Shown here in pieces: positions 1 to 8,716 of a DNA stretch of 64,000 nt. How positions within the stretch are numbered: the first letter of the stretch is position 1; each line of letters starts with the position of its first letter. Source of the DNA: Candidatus Lachnoclostridium pullistercoris (GTDB lineage: Bacteria; Bacillota; Clostridia; Lachnospirales; Lachnospiraceae); the NCBI GenBank assembly GCA_019119775.1, contig DWWL01000044.1, forward strand, positions 1 to 64,000, read 5' to 3'. The notes under the pieces are model-generated. The model was not told the origin of the DNA. It ran no database searches and saw nothing but the letters and a program-made list of their open reading frames with translations. A program made the translations under genes and the position numbers.

Positions 1-147
1 GGTGCTACCGTTACCGCTTCCGTAGTAAAGGAAGGAAAGGGCAGAAAGGTCATCGTCTACAAGTATAAGAGAAAGACCGGCTATCACAAGAAGAATGGCC
101 ACAGACAGCTCTTTACTCAGGTTAAGATCGAAAAGATCAACGCCTGA
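1..147 (+). CDS. rplU: 50S ribosomal protein L21, C-terminal part (truncated by window start)
   Basis: Frame 1 reads [48 protein letters not shown], typical L21 C-terminus; directly upstream of prp-rpmA. Confidence 0.95.
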   Translation, partial: GATVTASVVKEGKGRKVIVYKYKRKTGYHKKNGHRQLFTQVKIEKINA

Positions 148-155
148 ACACAGCC

Positions 156-485
156 ATGATTCAGGTGGTCGTATGGAGAGATTCCGGACAGCAGATCCGG
201 GGAATTGACCTGGACGGCCATGCGGGATACGGGGAGGAAGGCGAGGACATTGTATGTGCCGCGGTTTCCGCTCTGGTTCTGAATATGGCAAATTCTGTAG
301 AAGCCTTCACGGAAGACACTTTTTCCGGTGAGGCGGCTGCGGAGGGAGGCGGTTTCTCCTTCCATTTCACAGGAGAGATCAGTCCGGAATCCAAACTTCT
401 TATGGATTCTCTGATTCTTGGTTTAAATCAGATCAGAGAAGAATATGGAGAACAATATATCAATATCCGACTTAAGGAGGTGTAA
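156..485 (+). CDS. prp: Ribosomal-processing cysteine protease Prp
   Basis: Between L21 and L27; GHAGYGEEGEDIVCAAVSAL contains the conserved His and Cys of the Prp family. Confidence 0.93.
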   Translation: MIQVVVWRDSGQQIRGIDLDGHAGYGEEGEDIVCAAVSALVLNMANSVEAFTEDTFSGEAAAEGGGFSFHFTGEISPESKLLMDSLILGLNQIREEYGEQYINIRLKEV

Positions 486-488
486 GTC

Positions 489-779
489 ATGTTTAAAATG
501 AACCTTCAGTTATTCGCTCACAAAAAGGGTGTTGGTTCTACGAAGAACGGCAGAGATTCCGAGTCCAAGAGACTTGGCGCCAAGAGAGCTGACGGACAGT
601 TCGTACTGGCAGGAAACATTCTCTACAGACAGCGCGGAACAAAGATTCATCCCGGTCTGAATGTGGGAAGAGGCGGAGATGACACCCTGTTTGCTATGGC
701 AGACGGCATCGTTCGTTTCGAGAGAAAGGGCAGAGACAAAAAGCAGGTTTCTGTATATCCGAGAACAATCAGCGAATAA
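489..779 (+). CDS. rpmA: 50S ribosomal protein L27 with N-terminal extension
   Basis: [31 protein letters not shown]27 family with Prp-cleavable leader. Confidence 0.98.
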   Translation: MFKMNLQLFAHKKGVGSTKNGRDSESKRLGAKRADGQFVLAGNILYRQRGTKIHPGLNVGRGGDDTLFAMADGIVRFERKGRDKKQVSVYPRTISE

Positions 780-787
780 TTTTAAGC

Positions 788-822
788 AGGCTTCATACAG
801 ATTCGGTATGAAGCCTTTTTTC
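788..822 (+). terminator. Rho-independent terminator after rpmA
   Basis: AGGCTTCATAC/GTATGAAGCCT perfect 11-bp stem followed by T-run. Confidence 0.85.
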
Positions 823-862
823 AAATGATGGTACATCACGCAAAAAAGGAATTGGTGAAAAC

Positions 863-2149
863 ATGTTTGCTGACAGAGCAAAGATATTTATAAAATCAGG
901 AAACGGCGGCGACGGCCATGTCAGTTTCCGGCGGGAACTCTTCGTGCCGGCCGGCGGGCCCGACGGCGGAAACGGCGGCAAGGGCGGAGACATTATTTTC
1001 GTGGTGGACGACGGATTAAACACCCTGACGGATTTCCGTCAGGTTCGGAAGTACGTGGCCAAAAACGGAGAGCCCGGCGGAAAACGCCGCTGCTCCGGAA
1101 AGAGCGCGGAAGACCTGATTATCAAGGTTCCTGAGGGAACAGTGATCAAGGATTTTGAGTCCGGCAAGGTCATCGCCGACATGTCCGGCGAACACCGCCG
1201 TGAAGTCCTGTTAAAAGGCGGCAAAGGCGGCCTGGGAAATATGAATTACGCGACCTCCACCATGCAGGCCCCCAAATATGCCCAGCCCGGTCAGCCCGGC
1301 CAGGAGCTCTGGGTCCAGCTGGAATTAAAGGTCATCGCTGATGTGGGGCTGGTAGGCTTTCCCAACGTGGGGAAATCCACTCTGATCTCCAGAGTCAGCA
1401 ACGCAAAGCCGAAGGTGGCGAATTATCATTTTACCACCCTGGATCCCCATCTGGGCGTGGTCGATCTGGACGAGGGGAAAGGCTTTGTGATGGCAGACAT
1501 CCCGGGACTGATCGAGGGTGCCTCCCAGGGAGTGGGCTTAGGCTATGATTTCCTGCGCCACATTGAGCGGACGAAGGTCCTGATCCATGTGGTTGACGCG
1601 GCGTCCACAGAAGGCCGTGATCCGGTTGAGGACATCCGGGCGATCTGCAGAGAACTTGAGGCTTACAATCCGGAGCTTTTAAAGCGGCCCCAGGTGATCG
1701 CAGCCAACAAGATCGACAGCATCTACGTAGAGGAGGGAGAAGAAGATCCCATCAGCCGCTTAAGGAGAGAATTCGAGCCGGATCTTCCGGTGTATCCCAT
1801 CTCCGGCGTCACCGGCCAGGGGATCCGCGAGCTCCTCTACGGCGTCTATGAAAAGCTCCAGACGGTAGACCAGGCGCCGGTGATCTTTGAGAAAGAGCTG
1901 GATCCCAGTGAGCTGCGCAATGCAGAAAACCTGCCCTACACAGTAGAGGTAGTGGACGGCGTGTACGTGGTGGAAGGCCCCAGGATCGAAAAGATGCTGG
2001 GCTACACAAATCTGGAATCGGAGAAGGGATTTGTGTTCTTCCAGAATTTCCTGAGAGAGAATGGAATCCTGGACAAGCTGGAGGAAGCCGGCATCCAGGA
2101 AGGAGATACGGTCCGCATGTACGGTCTGGAATTTGATTATTACAAATAA
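863..2149 (+). CDS. obgE: Obg family GTPase
   Basis: Gly-rich Obg N-domain, GFPNVGKST P-loop, DIPGLIEGA, C-terminal OCT domain. Confidence 0.98.
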   Translation: MFADRAKIFIKSGNGGDGHVSFRRELFVPAGGPDGGNGGKGGDIIFVVDDGLNTLTDFRQVRKYVAKNGEPGGKRRCSGKSAEDLIIKVPEGTVIKDFESGKVIADMSGEHRREVLLKGGKGGLGNMNYATSTMQAPKYAQPGQPGQELWVQLELKVIADVGLVGFPNVGKSTLISRVSNAKPKVANYHFTTLDPHLGVVDLDEGKGFVMADIPGLIEGASQGVGLGYDFLRHIERTKVLIHVVDAASTEGRDPVEDIRAICRELEAYNPELLKRPQVIAANKIDSIYVEEGEEDPISRLRREFEPDLPVYPISGVTGQGIRELLYGVYEKLQTVDQAPVIFEKELDPSELRNAENLPYTVEVVDGVYVVEGPRIEKMLGYTNLESEKGFVFFQNFLRENGILDKLEEAGIQEGDTVRMYGLEFDYYK

Positions 2150-2159
2150 GGAGGAACTC

Positions 2160-2453
2160 ATGACAAGCAAGCAGAGAGCTTACTTAAAGGGACTTGCCAT
2201 GAACCTGGACCCGATCTTTCAGATCGGCAAAGGGAGCGTGACGCCGGAGCTGACGGCCGCTGTGGCGGAGGCTCTGGAGGCAAGAGAGCTGATCAAGCTG
2301 TCCGTGCTGAAAAACTGCCTGGATGACAGCAATTCCATCGCCCAGACGCTGGCTGAGCGGACCCGCTCAGAGGTCGTGCAGGTGATCGGCAAAAAGATCG
2401 TTCTCTATAAGCAGGCGAAGGATGAGAAGAAGAGAAAGATCGTTCTCCCCTGA
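2160..2453 (+). CDS. yhbY: YhbY-family (CRM domain) RNA-binding protein
   Basis: MTSKQRAYLKGLAMNLDPIFQIGKGSVTPEL; RBS aaggagg before ATG at 2160 rather than the longer ORF start at 2061. Confidence 0.93.
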   Translation: MTSKQRAYLKGLAMNLDPIFQIGKGSVTPELTAAVAEALEARELIKLSVLKNCLDDSNSIAQTLAERTRSEVVQVIGKKIVLYKQAKDEKKRKIVLP

Positions 2454-2473
2454 GTGCCGGAAAAGAGGCAGGT

Positions 2474-3091
2474 ATGAGACGGATTGGGATAATGGGCGGT
2501 ACGTTTGATCCGATCCATAACGGTCACATCGCGGTGGGGCGTCAGGCGTACCAGGAATACAGTCTGGAGGAGGTCTGGTTTATGCCTTCCGGCCATCCTC
2601 CCCACAAAAGGGATCATGCGGTCACAGACGCTGAGGACCGCTGCGAGATGACAAAACTGGCGATCCGGGATTACCCGTATTTTCGTTTTTCAGATTTTGA
2701 AGTGAAGCGTCAGGGAAATACCTACACGGCCCAGACTCTCACTTTGCTGAACGAACAATACCCGGATTCGAGATTTTTCTTTATTATCGGGGCAGATTCC
2801 CTGTTTGAGATCGAAAACTGGTATATGCCGGAGCGGATCATGGCGCAGGCAGTTCTTCTGGTGGCCGGAAGAGCCTATTCCAGGGCCAGCAGGAGTCTGG
2901 ACGATCAGATCCTTTATCTGAGAGAGCGCTACCACAGTGAAATCTACCGCCTCCATCTGGAGGAAATGGACGTGGCTTCCGTCCGTCTGCGCAGAATGGC
3001 GGCGGAAGGCCAGAACTTAAGGCCGTATGTTCCCACAGCGGTCTGGGAGTATATTAAAACTCACCATCTATATGAAGAAAGGCAGGACTGA
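2474..3091 (+). CDS. nadD: Nicotinate-nucleotide adenylyltransferase
   Basis: MGGTFDPIHNGHI nucleotidyltransferase motif; obg-yhbY-nadD-yqeK order. Confidence 0.96.
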   Translation: MRRIGIMGGTFDPIHNGHIAVGRQAYQEYSLEEVWFMPSGHPPHKRDHAVTDAEDRCEMTKLAIRDYPYFRFSDFEVKRQGNTYTAQTLTLLNEQYPDSRFFFIIGADSLFEIENWYMPERIMAQAVLLVAGRAYSRASRSLDDQILYLRERYHSEIYRLHLEEMDVASVRLRRMAAEGQNLRPYVPTAVWEYIKTHHLYEERQD

Positions 3092-3097
3092 GGACTA

Positions 3098-3682
3098 ATG
3101 AACGAACAGATTCCTTATTTCAGAGAGAGACTGAAGGCAAAACTTCCTCCCCTGCGCTATGAACACTCTCTGGGCGTTTCCTACACCGCTATGGCACTTG
3201 CCATGCGGTACGAATACGATCTGGACAAGGCAGAGATCGCAGGGCTGCTCCACGACTGTGCCAAGCACTATACCGATGACGAAATCATAAAGAAATGCCG
3301 CAAGCATGAGATTCCTCTGGAAGAGGCGGAACTCAGCGCTCCCGCCGTCCTGCACGCAAAATACGGGGCCTGGCTGGCAGAGCGCCGATACGGAATCTCC
3401 GACCCGGAGATCCTCTCCGCGATCCGCTGGCATACGACCGGAAAAGCGGATATGAGCCTGCTGGACAAGATCATCTATATTGCGGACTACATCGAACCCA
3501 GGAGAGACAAAGCCCCAGATCTTCCCAGAATGAGAAAACTGGCGTTTGAAGATCTGGACCTGGCCATGTATGAGATCCTGGAAGGGACACTCCAATATCT
3601 GAAGAAAAAAGGTTCAAATGTGGATCCCATGACCAACGAAGCTTATGATTATTTTAAGGAACTGACCGGTTCCCGCCGCTGA
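3098..3682 (+). CDS. yqeK: YqeK-type HD-domain phosphohydrolase
   Basis: RYEHSLGVSYTA...LLHDCAK HD motif; between nadD and rsfS. Confidence 0.93.
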   Translation: MNEQIPYFRERLKAKLPPLRYEHSLGVSYTAMALAMRYEYDLDKAEIAGLLHDCAKHYTDDEIIKKCRKHEIPLEEAELSAPAVLHAKYGAWLAERRYGISDPEILSAIRWHTTGKADMSLLDKIIYIADYIEPRRDKAPDLPRMRKLAFEDLDLAMYEILEGTLQYLKKKGSNVDPMTNEAYDYFKELTGSRR

Positions 3683-3703
3683 CGGCGAGAGAGGAGAATA
3701 CCA

Positions 3704-4057
3704 ATGGAAGATTCAAAGAAAATGGTCAGACTGGCTGCAGCTGCGCTGGAAGATAAGAAAGGCGAAAATATCACAGTGATCGATATTCATGACGTATCCG
3801 TACTGGCGGATTATTTTATCATCGCCGACGGCGGAAACGCCAGCCAGGTGCAGGCTATGGCCGACAGCGTGGAAGAACGTCTGGGAAAAGAAGGATTTGT
3901 CTGCAGACAGATCGAAGGCTATCAGAATGCCGGCTGGATCCTGATGGATTACGGCGATGTGATTGTACACGTCTTTTCCAGGGAAGACCGGCTGTTTTAT
4001 GATCTGGAAAGAATCTGGAGAGACGGAAAAACCATCGTAGATCTGAATGAACTTTGA
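3704..4057 (+). CDS. rsfS: Ribosome silencing factor RsfS
   Basis: DIHDVSVLADYFIIADGGNASQVQAMAD; family motif and context. Confidence 0.95.
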   Translation: MEDSKKMVRLAAAALEDKKGENITVIDIHDVSVLADYFIIADGGNASQVQAMADSVEERLGKEGFVCRQIEGYQNAGWILMDYGDVIVHVFSREDRLFYDLERIWRDGKTIVDLNEL

Positions 4058-4088
4058 TTTTTGATCTGCTGTGCAATCGGTGATCGGG

Positions 4089-4126
4089 CGCCTGCCGGAA
4101 ATTATGATTCCGGCGGGCGTTTTTTT
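4089..4126 (+). terminator. Rho-independent terminator after rsfS
   Basis: CGCCTGCCGGAA attatga TTCCGGCGGGCG then T7. Confidence 0.88.
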
Positions 4127-4160
4127 ATTTAACAGGAAAATTCGATTCCTGTTAAATAAA
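4124..4160. repeat. 15-bp perfect inverted repeat TTTATTTAACAGGAA-N7-TTCCTGTTAAATAAA
   Basis: Direct reading; partially overlaps the rsfS terminator T-run. Confidence 0.9.
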
Positions 4161-4186
4161 AATGCTCCGCAATAAAAATGTTCCGC
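4155..4186. repeat. Tandem 16-bp repeat AATAAAAATG[C/T]TCCGC x2
   Basis: AATAAAAATGCTCCGC AATAAAAATGTTCCGC, one mismatch. Confidence 0.85.
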
Positions 4187-4255
4187 GGGGGAGCGGGGAA
4201 TCACACTGCGGCGGAAAGGAGAATGTCGCTTCCGCGGCCCGCCGCAGGCGGAGAA

Positions 4256-4873
4256 TTATTTCAAAAGGCGGAACACGCCTATCACCCGTCCCAGGATCTG
4301 GACATCATCTGCGATAATGGGCTCCATCGTGTCATTTTCCGGCTGAAGCCGGTAATGGCCGTCCTCTTTATAAAAGGTCTTTACCGTGGCTGAATCCCCC
4401 AGCAGGGCGACTACCATCTCTCCGTTCTCCGCTGTATTCTGCATGCGGACGATCAGCTTATCGCCGTTCAGGACGCCGGCATTGATCATGCTTTCCCCTT
4501 TTACCTCAACCATAAACATGTCCGCATTGGGAAGCATATCCGCCGGGACCGGAAAGTAGTCAGAAATATTTTCCTCCGCCAGGATCGGCTGTCCGGCGGC
4601 CACTGTGCCGATCACAGGAATATTGACCAGCTCACGTCTGGAGGGATTGAAGTCCTCGTCTATGATCTCGATCGTCCGCGGCTTGGTCGGATCCCTGCGG
4701 ATATATCCCTTCTCCTCCAAAGTGGCCAGATGGGAGTGGACGGAAGAAGTGGATTTTAAATGAACCGCCTCGCAGATCTCCCTCACGGACGGGGGATAGC
4801 CCTTCTTTAATACGCATTCTTTTATATATTCTAAAATCTCGGTCTGTTTCGCAGTAATCTGTTCCTGACTCAT
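4256..4873 (-). CDS. lexA: LexA SOS repressor
   Basis: N-terminal wHTH (YPPSVREICEAVHLKSTSSVHSHL), VAAGQPI cleavage region, GESMINAG Ser and K-containing S24 domain. Confidence 0.97.
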   Translation of the reverse strand: MSQEQITAKQTEILEYIKECVLKKGYPPSVREICEAVHLKSTSSVHSHLATLEEKGYIRRDPTKPRTIEIIDEDFNPSRRELVNIPVIGTVAAGQPILAEENISDYFPVPADMLPNADMFMVEVKGESMINAGVLNGDKLIVRMQNTAENGEMVVALLGDSATVKTFYKEDGHYRLQPENDTMEPIIADDVQILGRVIGVFRLLK

Positions 4874-4933
4874 AGACGAACCTCCTCGAACTGATATTCT
4901 GGACTTATCATATCACATGTTCTGGAAAAAAGC

Positions 4934-5017
4934 AAACTTTTGTTCGATTATTTTTGCTTTTTCTATTGACAAACATATGTTCTGCAAATATAATGGGTGC
5001 ATAAAGAACGTATGTTC
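4934..5017. promoter_or_regulatory. Three LexA-type operators in the lexA/yneA-like divergent region
   Basis: AAACTTTTGTTC (4934-4945), AAACATATGTTC (4971-4982), GAACGTATGTTC (5006-5017); match the Gram-positive GAAC-N4-GTTC SOS box. Confidence 0.85.
4966..4994 (+). promoter_or_regulatory. Sigma-A promoter for the LysM/yneA-like gene
   Basis: TTGACA-N17-TATAAT; one LexA box lies in the spacer. Confidence 0.85.
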
Positions 5018-5066
5018 CTCTGTTTTCCGGATACAGATGAAATGTCAATAGGAGGGAGCACGGAAT

Positions 5067-5351
5067 ATGAAAAGAACTGTTTGTTTTCTGCTGGCGTGCA
5101 TACTGACCAGCTTGGTATTTTTCGGCTATTCACTGAACAATGTACTGGCAAAGGACAGCCGTCCGGAATTTCAGAGGTACTACAAAAGCGTGATGATTCG
5201 TCCGGGAGACAGTCTGTGGAGCCTGGCGGAGACCTACCGGGGAGAGGAGATGTCTGTGGAAGAATATATAGAAGAGCTGCGGTTCATGAACCAGCTGCGG
5301 TCTGACACGATCCACAGCGGTCAGTATCTCACTGTTCTGTATTTTGAGTAA
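5067..5351 (+). CDS. Small membrane-anchored LysM protein, YneA-like SOS cell-division inhibitor candidate
   Basis: One N-terminal TM segment plus LysM (MIRPGDSLWSLAETY...); divergent from lexA with LexA boxes in the promoter. Confidence 0.78.
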   Translation: MKRTVCFLLACILTSLVFFGYSLNNVLAKDSRPEFQRYYKSVMIRPGDSLWSLAETYRGEEMSVEEYIEELRFMNQLRSDTIHSGQYLTVLYFE

Positions 5352-5620
5352 AAGAAGGCTCTGTTCTGCGAAAAATGGTGCGAGAAATGATCTGCTGTCC
5401 AGTCTGTACCTGTCTGCCGTTTCATGATATAATGAGCGAAAGCGAGCCTGCGGGAGCTTGCTCACGCGAGGCGAGCGGCGAATGACGATCACAGGCTGTG
5501 CCTGTGGTCGAATAGGTGAAAGCCAGCCTGCGGAACTCCGTCCATTCGGGACGGGCTGCCGGCCAGCGATCAAAAACAGTGGCCATGATACATAAAGCAG
5601 ACTGCATGGGCACAGGAAGG

Positions 5621-7567
5621 ATGGATATTGTGAAGGTCACCTATGGAATTCTGGCACATGTGGATGCTGGGAAAACAACTTTTTCAGAACAGATCCTGTT
5701 CCGCAGCGGCGTGATACGCACTCTGGGAGGCGTGGACCGCGGGGACAGTTTTATGGATTTTGATGACATTGAGAAGGAGAGAGGAATCACCATCTTCTCC
5801 GAGCAGGCCGTCTACAGCCGCGGAGAAGACACTTACTGTCTGATCGATACGCCCGGTCACGCAGACTTCTCTGCAGAGATGGAGCGGGCTCTGGAAGTCC
5901 TGGACTACGCAGTGGTTCTGGTCAGCGGAACGGATGGAATCCAGGGGCATACCGAAACGATCTGGAACCTGCTCCGGAGATACAAAATACCCACATTTTT
6001 CTTTGTCAATAAGCTGGATCGGGATACTGCCGACTACGAAGCGGTGCTTAAAAGTCTCCAAGAACGTTTTTCTCCTGACGTGTGTGATTTTTCATTCTGG
6101 GCAGGAGGCGGCACAATCCCTGAGCAGTTAGTCATGGCTGCGGCTGAGGGACATGAAGATATTTTGGAACAGTATCTGGATGGGACTTTGTCAGCGGAAA
6201 ATCTGCAGAACCCTGCGGCCGGTCTGATCCGGGAGTGCCGCATTTATCCCTGCATGGGCGGTTCCGCGGCCGACGGCCGGGGAGTGGATGAGTTTCTTCA
6301 CATATTCTACAGCCTGGCCAGGACTGCAGACAGAAGCCAGGAGCCGTTAGGCGGCATTGTGTACAAGATCCGCCATGACCGGCAGGGAGAACGGCTGACG
6401 TTTGTAAAGCTGATGGGAGGAAATCTCTCTGTAAAAGATACTCTGGACGGCGAAAAGATCCACCAGATCCGCATTTACAGCGGCGATCACTTTGCCTCTG
6501 TCCCCCAGGCGTCCGCAGGCGATCTGGTCGCCCTGACCGGGATTTCGTCCAAAAAGCCAGGGGACGGCATAGGAACCTTTCCCGGCCTGCCGGAGCGCCT
6601 GGTACAGCCGGCTCTGCGGGCAAAAGTACTGTTTGATCCGTCCATTCCAGCCAGAAACATGATGGAAGTTTTTTCAGTACTGGAGGCGGAGGACCCCACA
6701 TTGCACGCAGAGTGGGAAGAATCTCTCCAGCAGCTCTCCATCCACATTCTGGGGAAGATCCAGCTGGAAGTGCTGACCGCTGAGATCCAGAAACGGTTCG
6801 GCATTTCTGTCTCCTTCGGCATTCCGGAGGTAGTCTACAAGGAAACGATCCGGGAGCCTGTCTGCGGATATGGGCATTTTGAGCCCCTGCGGCACTACGC
6901 AGAGGTGGCGATCCGGCTGGAACCGGCGGCCGCCGGTTCCGGGATCACATTCAGCAGTGAGTGTCATGTGGACCGCCTTGCAGTCAATTATCAGAATCTG
7001 ATCCGGACTCATGTAATGGAGCGGAAGCACAGAGGTGTTCTCACCGGATCAGAGCTGACCGATGTGAGAGTTGTTCTGACAGACGGCCGTTCCCATATCA
7101 AACATACGGAAGGCGGCGATTTCCGCGAAGCTCTTTACCGGGCTGTCCGTCAGGGGCTGATGAAGGCAGACAGCATTCTTCTGGAACCATATTACGCCTT
7201 TACCATTTACGTTCCGGATGAATTTGTGGGGAGAGTTCTCACCGATATTGGGAAATACCATGGAGAATTTGCTCCGCCAGTCATATCCGGCACCACGGCA
7301 GAGATCTCCGGGCGCGGTCCTGTTTCCCAGTTCATGAGCTATGCGGAAGAGATTGCCGGCCTTACAAAAGGCCGCGGCTCCGTGAGCCTTCAGGTCTGCG
7401 GATATTTTCCCTGCCACAATCAGGAAGAAGTGGTTCAGCGCATTGGTTATCAGCCAGACAGCGATCTGGAACAGCCATCCTATTCCGTATTCTGCAGCAA
7501 GGGAGCTGCCGTTATTGTAAACTGGCAGGACGCCGAAGCCCACATGCACTGCCTGAAATCCAAATAA
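5621..7567 (+). CDS. TetM/TetO-like ribosomal-protection GTPase paralogue (EF-G superfamily)
   Basis: AHVDAGKTT, DTPGHADF, NKLDRD GTPase motifs and domain IV/V layout of ribosomal-protection proteins; start chosen at MDIVKVTYGILAHVDAGKTT. Confidence 0.85.
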   Translation: MDIVKVTYGILAHVDAGKTTFSEQILFRSGVIRTLGGVDRGDSFMDFDDIEKERGITIFSEQAVYSRGEDTYCLIDTPGHADFSAEMERALEVLDYAVVLVSGTDGIQGHTETIWNLLRRYKIPTFFFVNKLDRDTADYEAVLKSLQERFSPDVCDFSFWAGGGTIPEQLVMAAAEGHEDILEQYLDGTLSAENLQNPAAGLIRECRIYPCMGGSAADGRGVDEFLHIFYSLARTADRSQEPLGGIVYKIRHDRQGERLTFVKLMGGNLSVKDTLDGEKIHQIRIYSGDHFASVPQASAGDLVALTGISSKKPGDGIGTFPGLPERLVQPALRAKVLFDPSIPARNMMEVFSVLEAEDPTLHAEWEESLQQLSIHILGKIQLEVLTAEIQKRFGISVSFGIPEVVYKETIREPVCGYGHFEPLRHYAEVAIRLEPAAAGSGITFSSECHVDRLAVNYQNLIRTHVMERKHRGVLTGSELTDVRVVLTDGRSHIKHTEGGDFREALYRAVRQGLMKADSILLEPYYAFTIYVPDEFVGRVLTDIGKYHGEFAPPVISGTTAEISGRGPVSQFMSYAEEIAGLTKGRGSVSLQVCGYFPCHNQEEVVQRIGYQPDSDLEQPSYSVFCSKGAAVIVNWQDAEAHMHCLKSK

Positions 7568-7630
7568 AAAGGTTCCTGTTGAACAAGAGTGAATTCTGCT
7601 TTGCTTATATAAAAAATGAGGGAGAAACCT

Positions 7631-8686
7631 TCAGGGTTTCTCCCGGAGACGCACTTTATTGCGGGCGCTGCGGCGGCGTTCGTCCTCCAGCGCTGCATAA
7701 TGTTTCTTGGTCGTATTTACATCTGAATGGCCCAAAACATCGGCTACCAGGTATATATCGCCCGTTTCCCGGTACAGATTCGTGCCATAAGTACTTCTCA
7801 GTTTGTGAGGCGTGATTTTCTTCAGCGGCGTGACAATTCTGGCATATTTTTTCACCAAGTTCTCCACGCTCCGGACCGACATCCGCTTTCTCTGAAGGGA
7901 GAGGAAGAGAGCATCCTCATGGCCTTCCTCCGGAAGGATACGTTCCCGTTCTTCCAGATAATTCTTCAGAGCTTCTTCCACCTCCTCGCCAAAGTAAACC
8001 GTTACCTCTTTTCCTCCTTTGCGGTGGATCCGGATTCCCCCATTTTTGAAATCCACATCCTGCAGGTCCAGTCCGACGCACTCTGAAACGCGGATTCCGG
8101 TTCCGAGAAGGAGAGTAAGCAGTGCCAGATCCCTGACTTTCGTCTTTTCGTGAAACGCCCGCTGTTTATCTGTGAGCGAGTCGCCGCTTTCCACCTCATC
8201 CAGCAGCTCCGCCACCTCATCAATATCCAGCCGGATGATTTCTTTTTCATGGAGTTTCGGCATCTGCACCAGGGCCGCCGGATTGGTTTTTATTTTTTCA
8301 TTGCGGAAAAAATAGTTGTAGAAGCTCTTCAGAGAAGAGATTTTTCTCATAATTCCCCGTTCCCGGTTGGTGACACCCTGGTTTTTGTCGTTGTACCTGT
8401 ATTTTAAATACTCCATGTATTCCTCCAGGTCGGTGACGGTGAGATCCTCCAGGTGTTCCAGAGTGATCTGATCCATCGTCAGCTTTGAGAGAACCGGATT
8501 TTCCTTTCTCAGAAAGTCAAAGAATACTTTCAGATCGTAGGCATAGGCAATTCTTGTTCTGGATGAAGTCCGCGGCTCAATCCCACGGAAAAAGTCAGCG
8601 CAGAAGAGGGGCAGTTCTTTGACCAGCGACCGCAGTTTCTGTATGTTTTCAATATCTTTCTGTTCATGGTAAGGAAGATTCGCCAT
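7631..8686 (-). CDS. Tyrosine recombinase/integrase (Xer-like)
   Basis: N-terminal SAM-like domain and catalytic R (GTGIRVSE), HKLRSTYGTNLY, LGHSDVNTTKKHYA. Confidence 0.9.
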   Translation of the reverse strand: MANLPYHEQKDIENIQKLRSLVKELPLFCADFFRGIEPRTSSRTRIAYAYDLKVFFDFLRKENPVLSKLTMDQITLEHLEDLTVTDLEEYMEYLKYRYNDKNQGVTNRERGIMRKISSLKSFYNYFFRNEKIKTNPAALVQMPKLHEKEIIRLDIDEVAELLDEVESGDSLTDKQRAFHEKTKVRDLALLTLLLGTGIRVSECVGLDLQDVDFKNGGIRIHRKGGKEVTVYFGEEVEEALKNYLEERERILPEEGHEDALFLSLQRKRMSVRSVENLVKKYARIVTPLKKITPHKLRSTYGTNLYRETGDIYLVADVLGHSDVNTTKKHYAALEDERRRSARNKVRLREKP

Positions 8687-8716
8687 TTCTTTTTCCTCCT
8701 GTGTTTCAAATATATT

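Noticed and set aside
5621-7567. Calling a specific tet resistance gene
   Set aside because: Family-level similarity only; no basis in sequence reading to assert tetracycline resistance or a named tet class.
7631-8686. Integrated mobile element marked by the integrase gene
   Set aside because: Flanking genes are core, and no attachment repeats, relaxase, phage or cargo genes were seen.
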